From Desulfovibrio piger (lineage in GTDB: Bacteria; Desulfobacterota; Desulfovibrionia; Desulfovibrionales; Desulfovibrionaceae): a stretch of DNA of 33,743 nucleotides. The notes under the pieces are model-generated. The model saw only the letters and a list, made by a program, of their open reading frames with translations. It searched no databases and was not told where the DNA came from. The position numbers were made by a program, and so were the translations under genes. This document shows positions 24,145 to 31,588 of this stretch, piece after piece (the stretch's first letter is position 1; every line of letters begins with the position of its first letter). Where the stretch lies: positions 1 to 33,743 of the forward strand of contig NZ_JABAFY010000028.1 of NCBI RefSeq assembly GCF_012843875.1, in the 5' to 3' direction.

Positions 24145-24795
24145 CTAGCCTTCCAGGCTCCAGCCCTGGCCCAGTTTGAGCTGTTCCCCGCCCAGGGCCT
24201 GCATGAGCGCGGGATCATGGGTGGAACAGACGATGGCCGCGCCTTCGGCCCGGCACCGGGCCACGGCGGCGGCGATGGCGCGGGCGCTGCGCACGTCCAC
24301 GTTGGAGGTGGGCTCGTCCAGCAGCAGGGCGCGCGGACGCAGCACCAGGCGCGAGGCCAGGGCCACGCGCTGGCGTTCCCCGCCGGAAAGGGCGTTGGGC
24401 CCGCGGCGGCGCATGGCATCGGGATCATCGAAGCCCACCTGCCGCATGGCGGCCTGATAGGCGTCCTCCAGACCGTCCCGACGGCCGCGCAGCTTCAGGC
24501 CCAGCACCACGTTCTCGAACACGGTGGTCTTGAGCAGATAGGGTTCCTGGAGCAGCAGGCTCACCTCGCGGCGCGGGTCCTCGCCGCCATGATAGATGAT
24601 GCGGCCCTCGTCGGGCTCTTCCAGAAAGGCCAGCAGGCGCAGCAGGGTGGACTTGCCGCTGCCGTTGTAGCCCACCAGGGTCAGCACCTGGCCGCTGTGG
24701 ATACGCAGCTCGTCCACGCCCAGGGCGGGCAGGTCCAGCGCGGTCACGCGGCCGTAACGGCACACCAGGCCGCGGACTTCGTACAAAAGGCTCAT
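24145..24795 (-). CDS. tupC: Tungstate ABC transporter, ATP-binding protein
   Basis: ATPase of the TupABC tungstate importer. The 216-residue protein has Walker A GYNGSGKS (42-49), a Q-loop LLLQEPYL, the signature ALSGGERQRVALA and Walker B ALLLDEPTSNVD, then the switch His in CSTHDP. It lacks the C-terminal TOBE/Mop domain of ModC, which fits TupC. The ATG at 24795 overlaps the tupB stop as ATGA; the frame is open further upstream only because it runs through tupB. Assignment as tungstate rather than molybdate rests on TupA in the same operon. Confidence 0.93.
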   Translation of the reverse strand: MSLLYEVRGLVCRYGRVTALDLPALGVDELRIHSGQVLTLVGYNGSGKSTLLRLLAFLEEPDEGRIIYHGGEDPRREVSLLLQEPYLLKTTVFENVVLGLKLRGRRDGLEDAYQAAMRQVGFDDPDAMRRRGPNALSGGERQRVALASRLVLRPRALLLDEPTSNVDVRSARAIAAAVARCRAEGAAIVCSTHDPALMQALGGEQLKLGQGWSLEG

Positions 24796-25487
24796 ATGCG
24801 CCCCCGGTGCTTGATGAAGGTCATGAGCACGTTGATGGCAAAGGCCATGAACAGCAGCACCAGGCCCAGCGCGATGCCCTGGGCGAACTCGCCCTTGCTG
24901 GTCTCCAGGGCGATGGCCGTGGTCATGGTGCGGGTATGATAGCGCACGTTGCCGCCCAGCATCATGGCGATGCCCACCTCGGTGATGACGCGGCCGAAGG
25001 CGGTCAGGCAGACCATGGCGATGGCGAAGCGCACTTCGCACAGGCTCAGCCAGGCCAGTTGCAGGGGCCGGGCGCCCAGGGTCAGCAGGGTCTGGCGGCA
25101 GCGGGGGTCAAGGCCCTCCACGGCCTGGGCCACCCACGAGACCACGATGGGCAGGGCCAGCAGGGTCTGGCCGATGGCCATGCCCGGCAGAGTGAAGAGC
25201 AGGCCCCATTCGCCCAGCGGGCCGCGATAGGTGATGAAGGCATAGACCAGCAGGCCGATGAGCACGGTGGGGAAGGCCAGCAGGGTGTCGGAGATGAGGC
25301 GCAAAAACTTTTTGCCGGGAAAATCACAATAGCCCAGGGCAAAGCCCATGGGCAGGCCCATGAGCAGCGATGCCGCCATGGCGTAGGACGTGGACACCAG
25401 CGTGGCCGTGATGGCCGAGAAGGTGGCGTCGTCCATATTGGCCAGCAGGGCGAAGGCCGCCCAGAAGCCGTTGACCAGATAGTCCAT
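24792..25487 (-). CDS. tupB: Tungstate ABC transporter, permease
   Basis: Membrane subunit of TupABC. The 231-residue protein has about five or six hydrophobic segments and the ABC-permease coupling (EAA) region near TLGARPLQLAWLSLCEVRFAI (about 138-158). The end is basic (FIKHRGRI). The ATG at 25487 has only a weak ribosome site (GGTGAT). It follows tupA after a terminator-like hairpin, so it is probably made in smaller amount than the binding protein, and it overlaps tupC by 4 nt. Confidence 0.93.
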   Translation of the reverse strand: MDYLVNGFWAAFALLANMDDATFSAITATLVSTSYAMAASLLMGLPMGFALGYCDFPGKKFLRLISDTLLAFPTVLIGLLVYAFITYRGPLGEWGLLFTLPGMAIGQTLLALPIVVSWVAQAVEGLDPRCRQTLLTLGARPLQLAWLSLCEVRFAIAMVCLTAFGRVITEVGIAMMLGGNVRYHTRTMTTAIALETSKGEFAQGIALGLVLLFMAFAINVLMTFIKHRGRI

Positions 25488-25530
25488 AGATCACCAGGAA
25501 TGTGACGGAGGGAATCCGTGGAGGGAGGTC

Positions 25531-25567
25531 GAAAAACAAAACGGGGACGGCCCGGAGACCGTCCCCG
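25531..25567 (-). terminator. Attenuating terminator between tupA and tupB
   Basis: A 9-bp stem (CGGGGACGG at 25542-25550, CCGTCCCCG at 25559-25567) is followed on the minus strand by TTTTGTTTTTC. It lies in the 98-nt gap after tupA. Partial termination here would give more binding protein than membrane and ATPase subunits, a common design in ABC operons. Confidence 0.8.
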
Positions 25568-25585
25568 CCAATGGACGGAAAAACG

Positions 25586-26407
25586 CTACTTGCCGGCGTT
25601 GGGGAAGAAGAGCTGCTTGCCTTCCAGCTTGAACTCGGCGATGCGCTTCTGGGTGGAGGGGGCCACCCACCAGTCTTCAAACTTCTTGCCCAGGTCGGCC
25701 TTGGTCTTGGGGCACTGCTTGGGGTTCACGGTGATGACGCTGTACTGGTTGAACAGGGCCTTGTCACCTTCCACCACGATGGCCAGGGGGTTCTTGGCGC
25801 CCTGCTGGGCGTTGAACTTGATCCAGGTGCCGCGGTCGGTCAGGGTGTAGGCGCTCTTTTCAGCGGCCATGTTCAGGGTGGCCATCATGCCCTGGCCGGC
25901 GGAGATGTAGAAGGCTTCCTTGTCGGGATTGAGGCCGGACTGCTTCCACAGCTTGAGTTCGGCCTTGTGGGTGCCGGACTGGTCGCCGCGGCTCACGAAA
26001 GAGGCCTTCTTGTCGGCGATGGTCTTGAGGGCGGCGGCGGTATCCTTGCCCTTGACGCCCGCGGGGTCAGCCTTGGGGCCCACCACCACGAAGTCGTTGT
26101 ACATCACCTGACGGCGGTCGATACCGTGACCGGCCTTGACGAATTCCTTTTCAGCGGCGGGGGCGTGCACCAGCAGCACGTCGGCGTCACAGTTCTTGGC
26201 GATCTCCAGGGCCTTGCCGGTGCCCACGGCCACCCATTTCAGCTCGATGCCGGTCTCTTTCTGGAAGGTGGGGGCCAGGAACTCCAGCAGGCCAGTATCC
26301 TGGGTGCTGGTGGTGGTGGCCATCATCAGCGTGTCGGCAGCCTGGGCCGGAGCGGCCAGGAAGGCGGCGGCCAGCACGGGCAGGAACAGTTTTTTCAGGT
26401 TTTTCAT
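25586..26407 (-). CDS. tupA: Tungstate-binding periplasmic protein
   Basis: Periplasmic receptor that binds tungstate with very high affinity and hands it to TupBC. The 273-residue protein starts with a signal peptide (KNLKKLFLPVLAAAFLAAPAQA, cleavage after about residue 23). The anion-binding motif ATTTSTQDTGLL (30-41) is typical of TupA and distinguishes it from ModA. Further conserved parts are VHAPAAEKEFV and RGDQSGTHKAEL. The ATG at 26407 has AAGGAG 7 nt upstream. It follows tunR by 66 nt and precedes tupBC, so its level is probably set by TunR. Confidence 0.95.
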   Translation of the reverse strand: MKNLKKLFLPVLAAAFLAAPAQAADTLMMATTTSTQDTGLLEFLAPTFQKETGIELKWVAVGTGKALEIAKNCDADVLLVHAPAAEKEFVKAGHGIDRRQVMYNDFVVVGPKADPAGVKGKDTAAALKTIADKKASFVSRGDQSGTHKAELKLWKQSGLNPDKEAFYISAGQGMMATLNMAAEKSAYTLTDRGTWIKFNAQQGAKNPLAIVVEGDKALFNQYSVITVNPKQCPKTKADLGKKFEDWWVAPSTQKRIAEFKLEGKQLFFPNAGK

Positions 26408-26436
26408 GATACGACTCCTTGATTGGTTGATGATGC

Positions 26437-26458
26437 GCCGCCGGTTCGGAACGGCGGC
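26437..26458. promoter_or_regulatory. Palindrome in the tunR-tupA gap, possible operator
   Basis: GCCGCCG (26437-26443) and CGGCGGC (26452-26458) flank an 8-nt centre in the 66-nt gap between tunR and tupA. It has no T tract, so it is not a normal terminator. Its place directly upstream of tupA would suit a TunR operator, but I cannot compare it with the known TunR site. Confidence 0.4.
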
Positions 26459-26473
26459 CCCTTGCGGGAAATA

Positions 26474-27460
26474 TCAGTCCAGACACAGGCGCGCGGCCCG
26501 TGACGGGAAATGGGCGTAGACTTTCTGGCCCTCGTAGATGCCCACCCGGAGCAGGCCCGGCGTCTCCACCGTGGCGCACAGGCGCGAGCCGTCGCCCAGT
26601 TCCAGCGAGACGAAGGACTCCACCTGATCCTGGTGGATGCTCTGCACCGTACAGGGCAGGCAGTTGCCCATGCTGAGCGTGGCACGGCTGCGCGAGAGCA
26701 CGATCTGTTCCGGGTCCACCAGCACGGTGACCACCTGGTTGGCGTGGATCTCCATATGCACGAACTGGCGCGTGCCGCACTGCACGCCAAGGCGCATGTC
26801 GCCGAAGGTGCGCACGCTCACCGAGGCCATGCGCATGCCCACGGAAATGTCCTCCACGATGCCCAGAAAGGAATTGCAGAGCGGGTCCGTGCCGGACGAG
26901 GGCCCCAGGGTCTTGTTCTGGACCATGCGCCGCGCGGCGCCGTCGGAGAAGTTGAGGAAGGCCGCGATCTGCGAAGGCTTTTGCTGGCCCAGAAATTTCT
27001 GCACCAGGTTGACCGGCACATGCAGGTCCAGAAGCTCCAGCCCGCGGGCGTAGCGGATGGCGCGCGGCCCCACCAGGGCCCTGTCCAGCCCCAGCGGCCG
27101 GGCCACGGCATAGAAGCTCTTGCGGATGAAGCCCTGGTCGAAGTGCAAAAAGTCCCTGCCCATGCTCTCGGCCTCGGGCAGGCTCAGGATGCGGCGCACA
27201 TGGCGCATGGCGCTCAGGGGCAGCAGTACGTCCCGGCTGTTGGGACCCGGAACATGCACCATACCGGTCACGGTGTCCACATCCTTGCGGGCGTCCAGCT
27301 CCAGCGCCTCGCCAAGGCGCAGGCCGCCGTAACGCAGCAGCAGGAACAACAGATGCAGCCGGGCACGCGCCACCTTGCGCTGGGGCGTGGCGGCCTCGGC
27401 TTCCCACTGCTCCCAGCAGCGGGAAAGGGCTTCCAGTTTTTCTCGGGTCAGATGGGACAC
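26474..27460 (-). CDS. tunR: TunR-type tungstate-responsive transcription regulator
   Basis: Regulator of tungstate uptake, of the family described in sulfate reducers. The 328-residue protein joins a tyrosine-recombinase-like domain (about 1-185) to two Mop/TOBE-type oxyanion-binding domains (about 190-260 and 262-328). The recombinase part keeps the first Arg (R48 in YGGLRLGEALEL) and R136. The usual His of HxLRH is replaced, LGH has become LGQ (Q159), and the catalytic Tyr position is Phe (F168 in AAFLNF). It can therefore bind DNA but should not cut it. The start is GTG at 27460, with no strong ribosome site. It stands just upstream of tupABC on the same strand. Confidence 0.88.
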   Translation of the reverse strand: MSHLTREKLEALSRCWEQWEAEAATPQRKVARARLHLLFLLLRYGGLRLGEALELDARKDVDTVTGMVHVPGPNSRDVLLPLSAMRHVRRILSLPEAESMGRDFLHFDQGFIRKSFYAVARPLGLDRALVGPRAIRYARGLELLDLHVPVNLVQKFLGQQKPSQIAAFLNFSDGAARRMVQNKTLGPSSGTDPLCNSFLGIVEDISVGMRMASVSVRTFGDMRLGVQCGTRQFVHMEIHANQVVTVLVDPEQIVLSRSRATLSMGNCLPCTVQSIHQDQVESFVSLELGDGSRLCATVETPGLLRVGIYEGQKVYAHFPSRAARLCLD

Positions 27461-27789
27461 TGCGGCGGCTCTCTTTAGGGGCTGAACGTCTCGCGAAGAC
27501 TGCGCAAGGCATACGACATTTCCCGGCTCTTGTCACGTTTTCGGCAGAATCAGGAATGATTTTTCCATGTTTTGGTGACCACCCCTCCGGCGGCGGGCAG
27601 CGGCAACAGACAGCCGGACGCGCACGCGCCGCTCCTGTCCGCAGGATGGCGCGAAAGCACGCCATGTCCGCTTTTTTCCGGCCCCTGCCTTGACACGGCA
27701 GCTTTTATGGCCCTAAATAGCCGTGACACGGATTTGCAATTTGTAACACCAAAAACCGGATGCGACCGTCAGGCCGACCGGAGGATGTC
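27461..27789. other. Divergent intergenic region between tunR and the peptide/nickel transporter
   Basis: No gene is supported. For the plus-strand operon TTGACA (27690-27695) with TAAATA (27714-27719) after 18 nt is a candidate promoter. The octamer TGACACGG occurs at 27691-27698 and again at 27724-27731, 33 bp apart, on either side of the -10 box. On the minus strand GTGACA with TATGCC after 17 nt (near 27510-27538) may serve tunR. All are tentative. Confidence 0.4.
27690..27731 (+). promoter_or_regulatory. Candidate promoter with flanking TGACACGG repeats
   Basis: A perfect -35 TTGACA (27690-27695) and a weak -10 TAAATA (27714-27719, 18-nt spacer) lie about 70 nt before the first permease gene. 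TGACACGG overlaps the -35 box and recurs after the -10 box, a spacing of about three helical turns. This would fit a dimeric regulator binding both sites. Confidence 0.4.
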
Positions 27790-28770
27790 ATGCCGACCCT
27801 CATAGCCTCCCTGCTGCGCAAGGCAGCGCTGCTGGTGCTGATGCTGCTGGCGCTCTCGCTGGCGGTCTTCTACATCTCGCGCCTGACGCCCGGCGATCCC
27901 CTGCAATCCTATTACGGCGATGCCGTGCAATCCATGAGCAGCGCCGAGCTGGACGCCGCCCGCCGGCGCCTGGGCCTGGACGGCCCCATCTGGGAACAGT
28001 ACCAACGCTGGGCCGGCAACGTGCTGGACGGCGACTTCGGCATGTCGCTCAAATACAAGCGCCCGGTGGTGGATGTGGTCCTGCCCCTGCTGGGCAACAC
28101 CCTGTTGCTGGGCGGGCTGGCCTACGCGCTGGTTTTCGTGCTGGCCATCGCCCTGGCCCTGCTCTGCGCCCGCTTCGAGCACAGCGCCCTGGACCGCCTC
28201 ATCTGCCGGGTGGGCACCACGGCCTATTATGTCCCGGCCTTCTGGCTGGGCGTGCTGCTGGTGCTGGTCTTCAGCGTCAATCTGGAATGGCTGCCCAGCA
28301 GCGGCGCCTACAGCTACGGCAAGGCCGGCGACATCGCCGACCGCGCCCGTCATCTGGTGCTGCCGCTGGCCGTCATGGTGGCCAGCCACCTGTGGTATTA
28401 CGCTTACATGATCCGCAACAAGCTGCTGGACGAAGTACGGCGCGATTATGTGCTGCTGGCCCGCTCCAAGGGCCTGGGCCGCACCCGCGTGCTCTGGAGC
28501 CACTGCCTGCGCAACGTCATGCCCACGGTGGTGGGCATCATGGCCATCTCCATCCCGCATGTGCTCAGCGGCACCTATGTGGCCGAAGCCGTGTTCAACT
28601 ATCCCGGCATCGGCCTGCTGGCCATCTCCAGCGCCAAGTATCACGATTACAACCTGCTCATGCTCATGGTCCTGTTCACCGGGGCCATGGTCATCATCAG
28701 CAGTCTGCTGGCCCAGAGCATCAACGAGGCCATCGACCCGCGCATCAAGAGCGGTGAGGTGGTCTGCTGA
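27790..28770 (+). CDS. ABC transporter permease, DppB/NikB type
   Basis: First membrane subunit of a peptide/nickel-family importer. The 326-residue protein has an N-terminal membrane segment followed by FYISRLTPGDPL, the usual start of DppB/OppB/NikB. It has about six membrane segments and the coupling loop DYVLLARSKGLGRTRVLWSHCLRN (about 217-240). NYPGIGLLAISSAKYHDY near the end is characteristic. The ATG at 27790 has GGAGG 5 nt upstream. Its stop overlaps the start of the next permease by 1 nt (TGATG). The substrate cannot be told from the permease. Confidence 0.93.
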   Translation: MPTLIASLLRKAALLVLMLLALSLAVFYISRLTPGDPLQSYYGDAVQSMSSAELDAARRRLGLDGPIWEQYQRWAGNVLDGDFGMSLKYKRPVVDVVLPLLGNTLLLGGLAYALVFVLAIALALLCARFEHSALDRLICRVGTTAYYVPAFWLGVLLVLVFSVNLEWLPSSGAYSYGKAGDIADRARHLVLPLAVMVASHLWYYAYMIRNKLLDEVRRDYVLLARSKGLGRTRVLWSHCLRNVMPTVVGIMAISIPHVLSGTYVAEAVFNYPGIGLLAISSAKYHDYNLLMLMVLFTGAMVIISSLLAQSINEAIDPRIKSGEVVC

Positions 28771-29720
28771 TGGACGAGACCCGTACGGCCCCCCACAGCG
28801 CCGCGACCCGGCCGCAGGAGGCCCTCCCCGACGATGCCTTCGAGCTGGTGGGCGCGGGCTGGCGGGAACACCGCCCGGCCCTGCGCCGTCCCGGCTGGCG
28901 GCAGCGCCTGGCCCGTCTGCCCCTGCTGCCCCTGTGCCTGCTGCTCCTGCTGGTGCTGGGCTGCCTGTGCGCGCCCTGGCTGGCCAACCACGACCCCGCC
29001 GAGTTCTACCTTGCCGACCGCAACACCCCGCCCGGCAGCCGGTTCTTTTTCGGTACAGACTCCCTGGGCCGGGACATCTATTCCATCATCTGGTTCGGCG
29101 GCCGGGCCTCCCTGCTCATCGGCCTGCTGAGCGCCGCGGTCATCACCGTGCTGGGCGTGGCCTACGGCTGCCTGTCCGGCATCGCCCCGGCCCGTACCGA
29201 CGCCCTGCTCATGCGCCTTGTGGAGCTCGTCCAGAGCATCCCCGTGCTGCTGGTGCTGCTGCTGGCCGTCTCCCTTCTGGGCCCCCAGAACGCCCTGAGC
29301 ATCGCCCTGCTCATCGGCGTCACGGGCTGGTTCGCCCTGGCCCGCATCGTGCGCGGCGAGGTGCGCCAGATACGCCACAGCGAATACATCCTGGCCTCAC
29401 GCTGCATGGGCGGCAGCTTTGGCTGGATCATGCGCCGCCATCTGGTGCCCAATGTGGTCTCGGCCATCCTCTTCGTGGTCATCTCGGCCGTCAGCACCAG
29501 CATCGCCATGGAATCCACCCTCAGCTTCCTGGGCCTTGGCCTGCCTGTGGACGAACTTTCCTGGGGCAGCATGCTGGCCCTGGCCGACAAGGCCCTGCTG
29601 CTCAACACCTGGTGGGTGATCCTCATCCCCGGCCTGTTCCTGGTGACGGCCCTGCTCTGCATCACGAGCCTGGGTCACCACTTCCGCCGCAACAGCGTCC
29701 GGGGCCCCAGCAATCTCTGA
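28770..29720 (+). CDS. ABC transporter permease, DppC/NikC type
   Basis: Second membrane subunit of the same importer. The 316-residue protein has a longer polar N terminus (about 65 residues), then a membrane segment (LPLCLLLLLVLGCLCAPWLA). The family motif FFFGTDSLGRDIYSIIWFGGR follows, where the DSLGRD core is typical of DppC/OppC/NikC, and about five more segments. The coupling loop is around SEYILASRCMGGSFGWIMRRH. Translation is coupled to the first permease by a 1-nt overlap. Confidence 0.93.
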   Translation: MDETRTAPHSAATRPQEALPDDAFELVGAGWREHRPALRRPGWRQRLARLPLLPLCLLLLLVLGCLCAPWLANHDPAEFYLADRNTPPGSRFFFGTDSLGRDIYSIIWFGGRASLLIGLLSAAVITVLGVAYGCLSGIAPARTDALLMRLVELVQSIPVLLVLLLAVSLLGPQNALSIALLIGVTGWFALARIVRGEVRQIRHSEYILASRCMGGSFGWIMRRHLVPNVVSAILFVVISAVSTSIAMESTLSFLGLGLPVDELSWGSMLALADKALLLNTWWVILIPGLFLVTALLCITSLGHHFRRNSVRGPSNL

Positions 29721-29838
29721 ACACCGGCAGGCCCCGCCTGCCCCGGATACATGCCGCCCGCCCGGGGGCATCTTTGTTCCCCCGTCCGCCGAGAACCTTC
29801 AACCCGGGCCCCGGGCCCGCCGCCGAGGAACCCCCGCC

Positions 29839-31380
29839 GTGAAACGATCCCTGCTGTCCTGCTGCCTGCTGGCTCTGGCCCTGCTGACCGCCCATCCGGC
29901 CCCGGCCGCCGACATGGCCAACACCCTGGTCTATGCCGGCGAGAACGAGGACACCATCAACCCCGTGCTCAGCCCCCATCAGGAACTGCCCACCATCATC
30001 TTTTCCGGGCTCATGAAGTTCGACGCCAAGGGCCTGCCCGTGCCCGACCTGGCCAAAAGCGTGGACTATGATCCCAAGACCCTGACCTATACCTTCCACC
30101 TGCGCGACGGGGTCAAATGGCACGACGGCGCGCCCTTCAGCGCCCGGGACGTGGTCTACACCTACACGGCCCTGACCAGCGACAAGACCCTGACCTCCAC
30201 CATCACCAGCAACTATCAGGACATCAGCCGGATCTCGGCCCCGGACGAGCGCACCGTGGTCATCCGGCTGGCGCGGGTCAATGCGGCCATGCTGGACAAT
30301 TTCTGCATGGGCATCCTGCCCGCCCACCTCTATGAGGGCCACGACATCAACACCGTGCCCGCCAACCACGTTCCCGTGGGGACCGGCCGCTTCAAGTTCG
30401 TCTCCTGGGACACGGCCGGCGGCATGATCGTGCTGGAGCGCAACACGGACTATTACGGCAAGGTGCCGTCCATCGAGCGCATCGTCTACAAGACCGTGGC
30501 CGTGGAGAGCACCAAGGCCCTCATGCTGCGTTCCGGCGAGGCCGACCTGGCCTGGCTCAACGCCAAGTATGCCCGCACCTTCCGCGGCAAGGACGGCTTC
30601 ACCACCGTGGACTTCACCACCGCCGACCTGCGCACGGTGGCCATGGACTTCCACACGCCCTTCTGGCAGCGCAACAAGGACTCCATCGCGGTGCTCAACT
30701 ACGCCGTGGACAAGCAGGCCATCGTGGACGGCGTGCTGGCGGGCCAGGGCTTCCCGGCCTTCAGCCCCATCCAGACCAGCCCGCTGGGCGGCAACCCCGC
30801 TGCCGACGTCTATCCCTATGACCTGAAAAAATTCGCGGCCGAGATGGAGCGCCTGGGCTGGAAAAAGGGCCCGGACGGCATCTACGCCCGCAACGGCGAG
30901 CGCTTCTCCTTCACCATCCAGGTGCGCGACTACGAAGAAGAGCGCGTGGACATCATCAACGTCCTGTCCCGCCAGTTCAAGAAAGCCGGGGTGGAAATGA
31001 ACATCGCCCTGGTCACGCGCTTCGACTGGAAGGCCGGTTACAACGGCTATCTGGCCGGTTTTGCCGCCGAGTTCGACCCCGACGGCGTGTTCAAGAGCTT
31101 CGTCACCGGCGCCAGCGACAACAACATGGCCTATTCCAGCCCCAAGGTGGACGAGCTGCTGCGTGAGGGCCGCGCCACCGAGGACCCCGCCAAGCGCAAG
31201 GCCGCCTATCAGGCCTTTGAAGTGGCCTATGCCGCCATGCCCGCGCAGCTGCCCCTGGTCTACCTGCACGGCAACTATGTGAGCGTGGCCGGTCTCAAGG
31301 GGCTGGATACCACCCGCGTCCTGGGGCATCATGCCGTGGGCGTCATGTGGAACATCGAAGACTGGACCCTGCAGCGCTAG
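29839..31380 (+). CDS. Extracellular solute-binding protein, family 5
   Basis: Periplasmic receptor of the importer. The 513-residue protein has a signal peptide with a short hydrophobic core (LLSCCLLALALLTAHPAPA, cleavage near residue 24). The family-5 layout follows: NPVLSPHQELPTIIFSGLMKF, then YTFHLRDGVKWHDGAPFSARDVVYT, the class signature. Relatives bind peptides, nickel or haem. I see no His-rich metal site, so the ligand stays open. The start is GTG at 29839 with GAGGAA about 10 nt upstream. It follows the permeases by 118 nt, an uncommon order (permeases first). Confidence 0.93.
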   Translation: MKRSLLSCCLLALALLTAHPAPAADMANTLVYAGENEDTINPVLSPHQELPTIIFSGLMKFDAKGLPVPDLAKSVDYDPKTLTYTFHLRDGVKWHDGAPFSARDVVYTYTALTSDKTLTSTITSNYQDISRISAPDERTVVIRLARVNAAMLDNFCMGILPAHLYEGHDINTVPANHVPVGTGRFKFVSWDTAGGMIVLERNTDYYGKVPSIERIVYKTVAVESTKALMLRSGEADLAWLNAKYARTFRGKDGFTTVDFTTADLRTVAMDFHTPFWQRNKDSIAVLNYAVDKQAIVDGVLAGQGFPAFSPIQTSPLGGNPAADVYPYDLKKFAAEMERLGWKKGPDGIYARNGERFSFTIQVRDYEEERVDIINVLSRQFKKAGVEMNIALVTRFDWKAGYNGYLAGFAAEFDPDGVFKSFVTGASDNNMAYSSPKVDELLREGRATEDPAKRKAAYQAFEVAYAAMPAQLPLVYLHGNYVSVAGLKGLDTTRVLGHHAVGVMWNIEDWTLQR

Positions 31381-31401
31381 ACGCCGCAGGAAGATGTTTC
31401 T

Positions 31402-31445
31402 GACGGGGGTGCCGTCGTCCGCAGGCCGGACGCGGTGCCCCCGTC
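31402..31445 (+). other. Stem-loop between the binding-protein and ATPase genes
   Basis: GACGGGGGTGCCGT (31402-31415) can pair with GCGGTGCCCCCGTC (31432-31445) through 14 pairs including three G-U wobbles. It lies 22 nt after the binding-protein stop in a 208-nt gap with no gene. No T tract follows. It may stabilise the upstream mRNA or partly block transcription into the ATPase gene. Confidence 0.45.
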
Positions 31446-31588
31446 GTCTGCCGTCCTGCGGCCCCCTGTCCCGAACCTGACGCGCCGCACCGGCCGGATG
31501 GCCCGCCGGGAAACGACGCGGGCGCGGCTGCCGTCCCCGCGCCGTACGCTGTCCGGCGCCCTTCTCCAACCTCAACCCCGTCCCTGCC

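Noticed and set aside
23637..24148. Open frame running through the CRISPR repeats
   Set aside because: It arises because the 66-nt repeat-plus-spacer period is a multiple of three. The product is just the repeated translation of the repeat.
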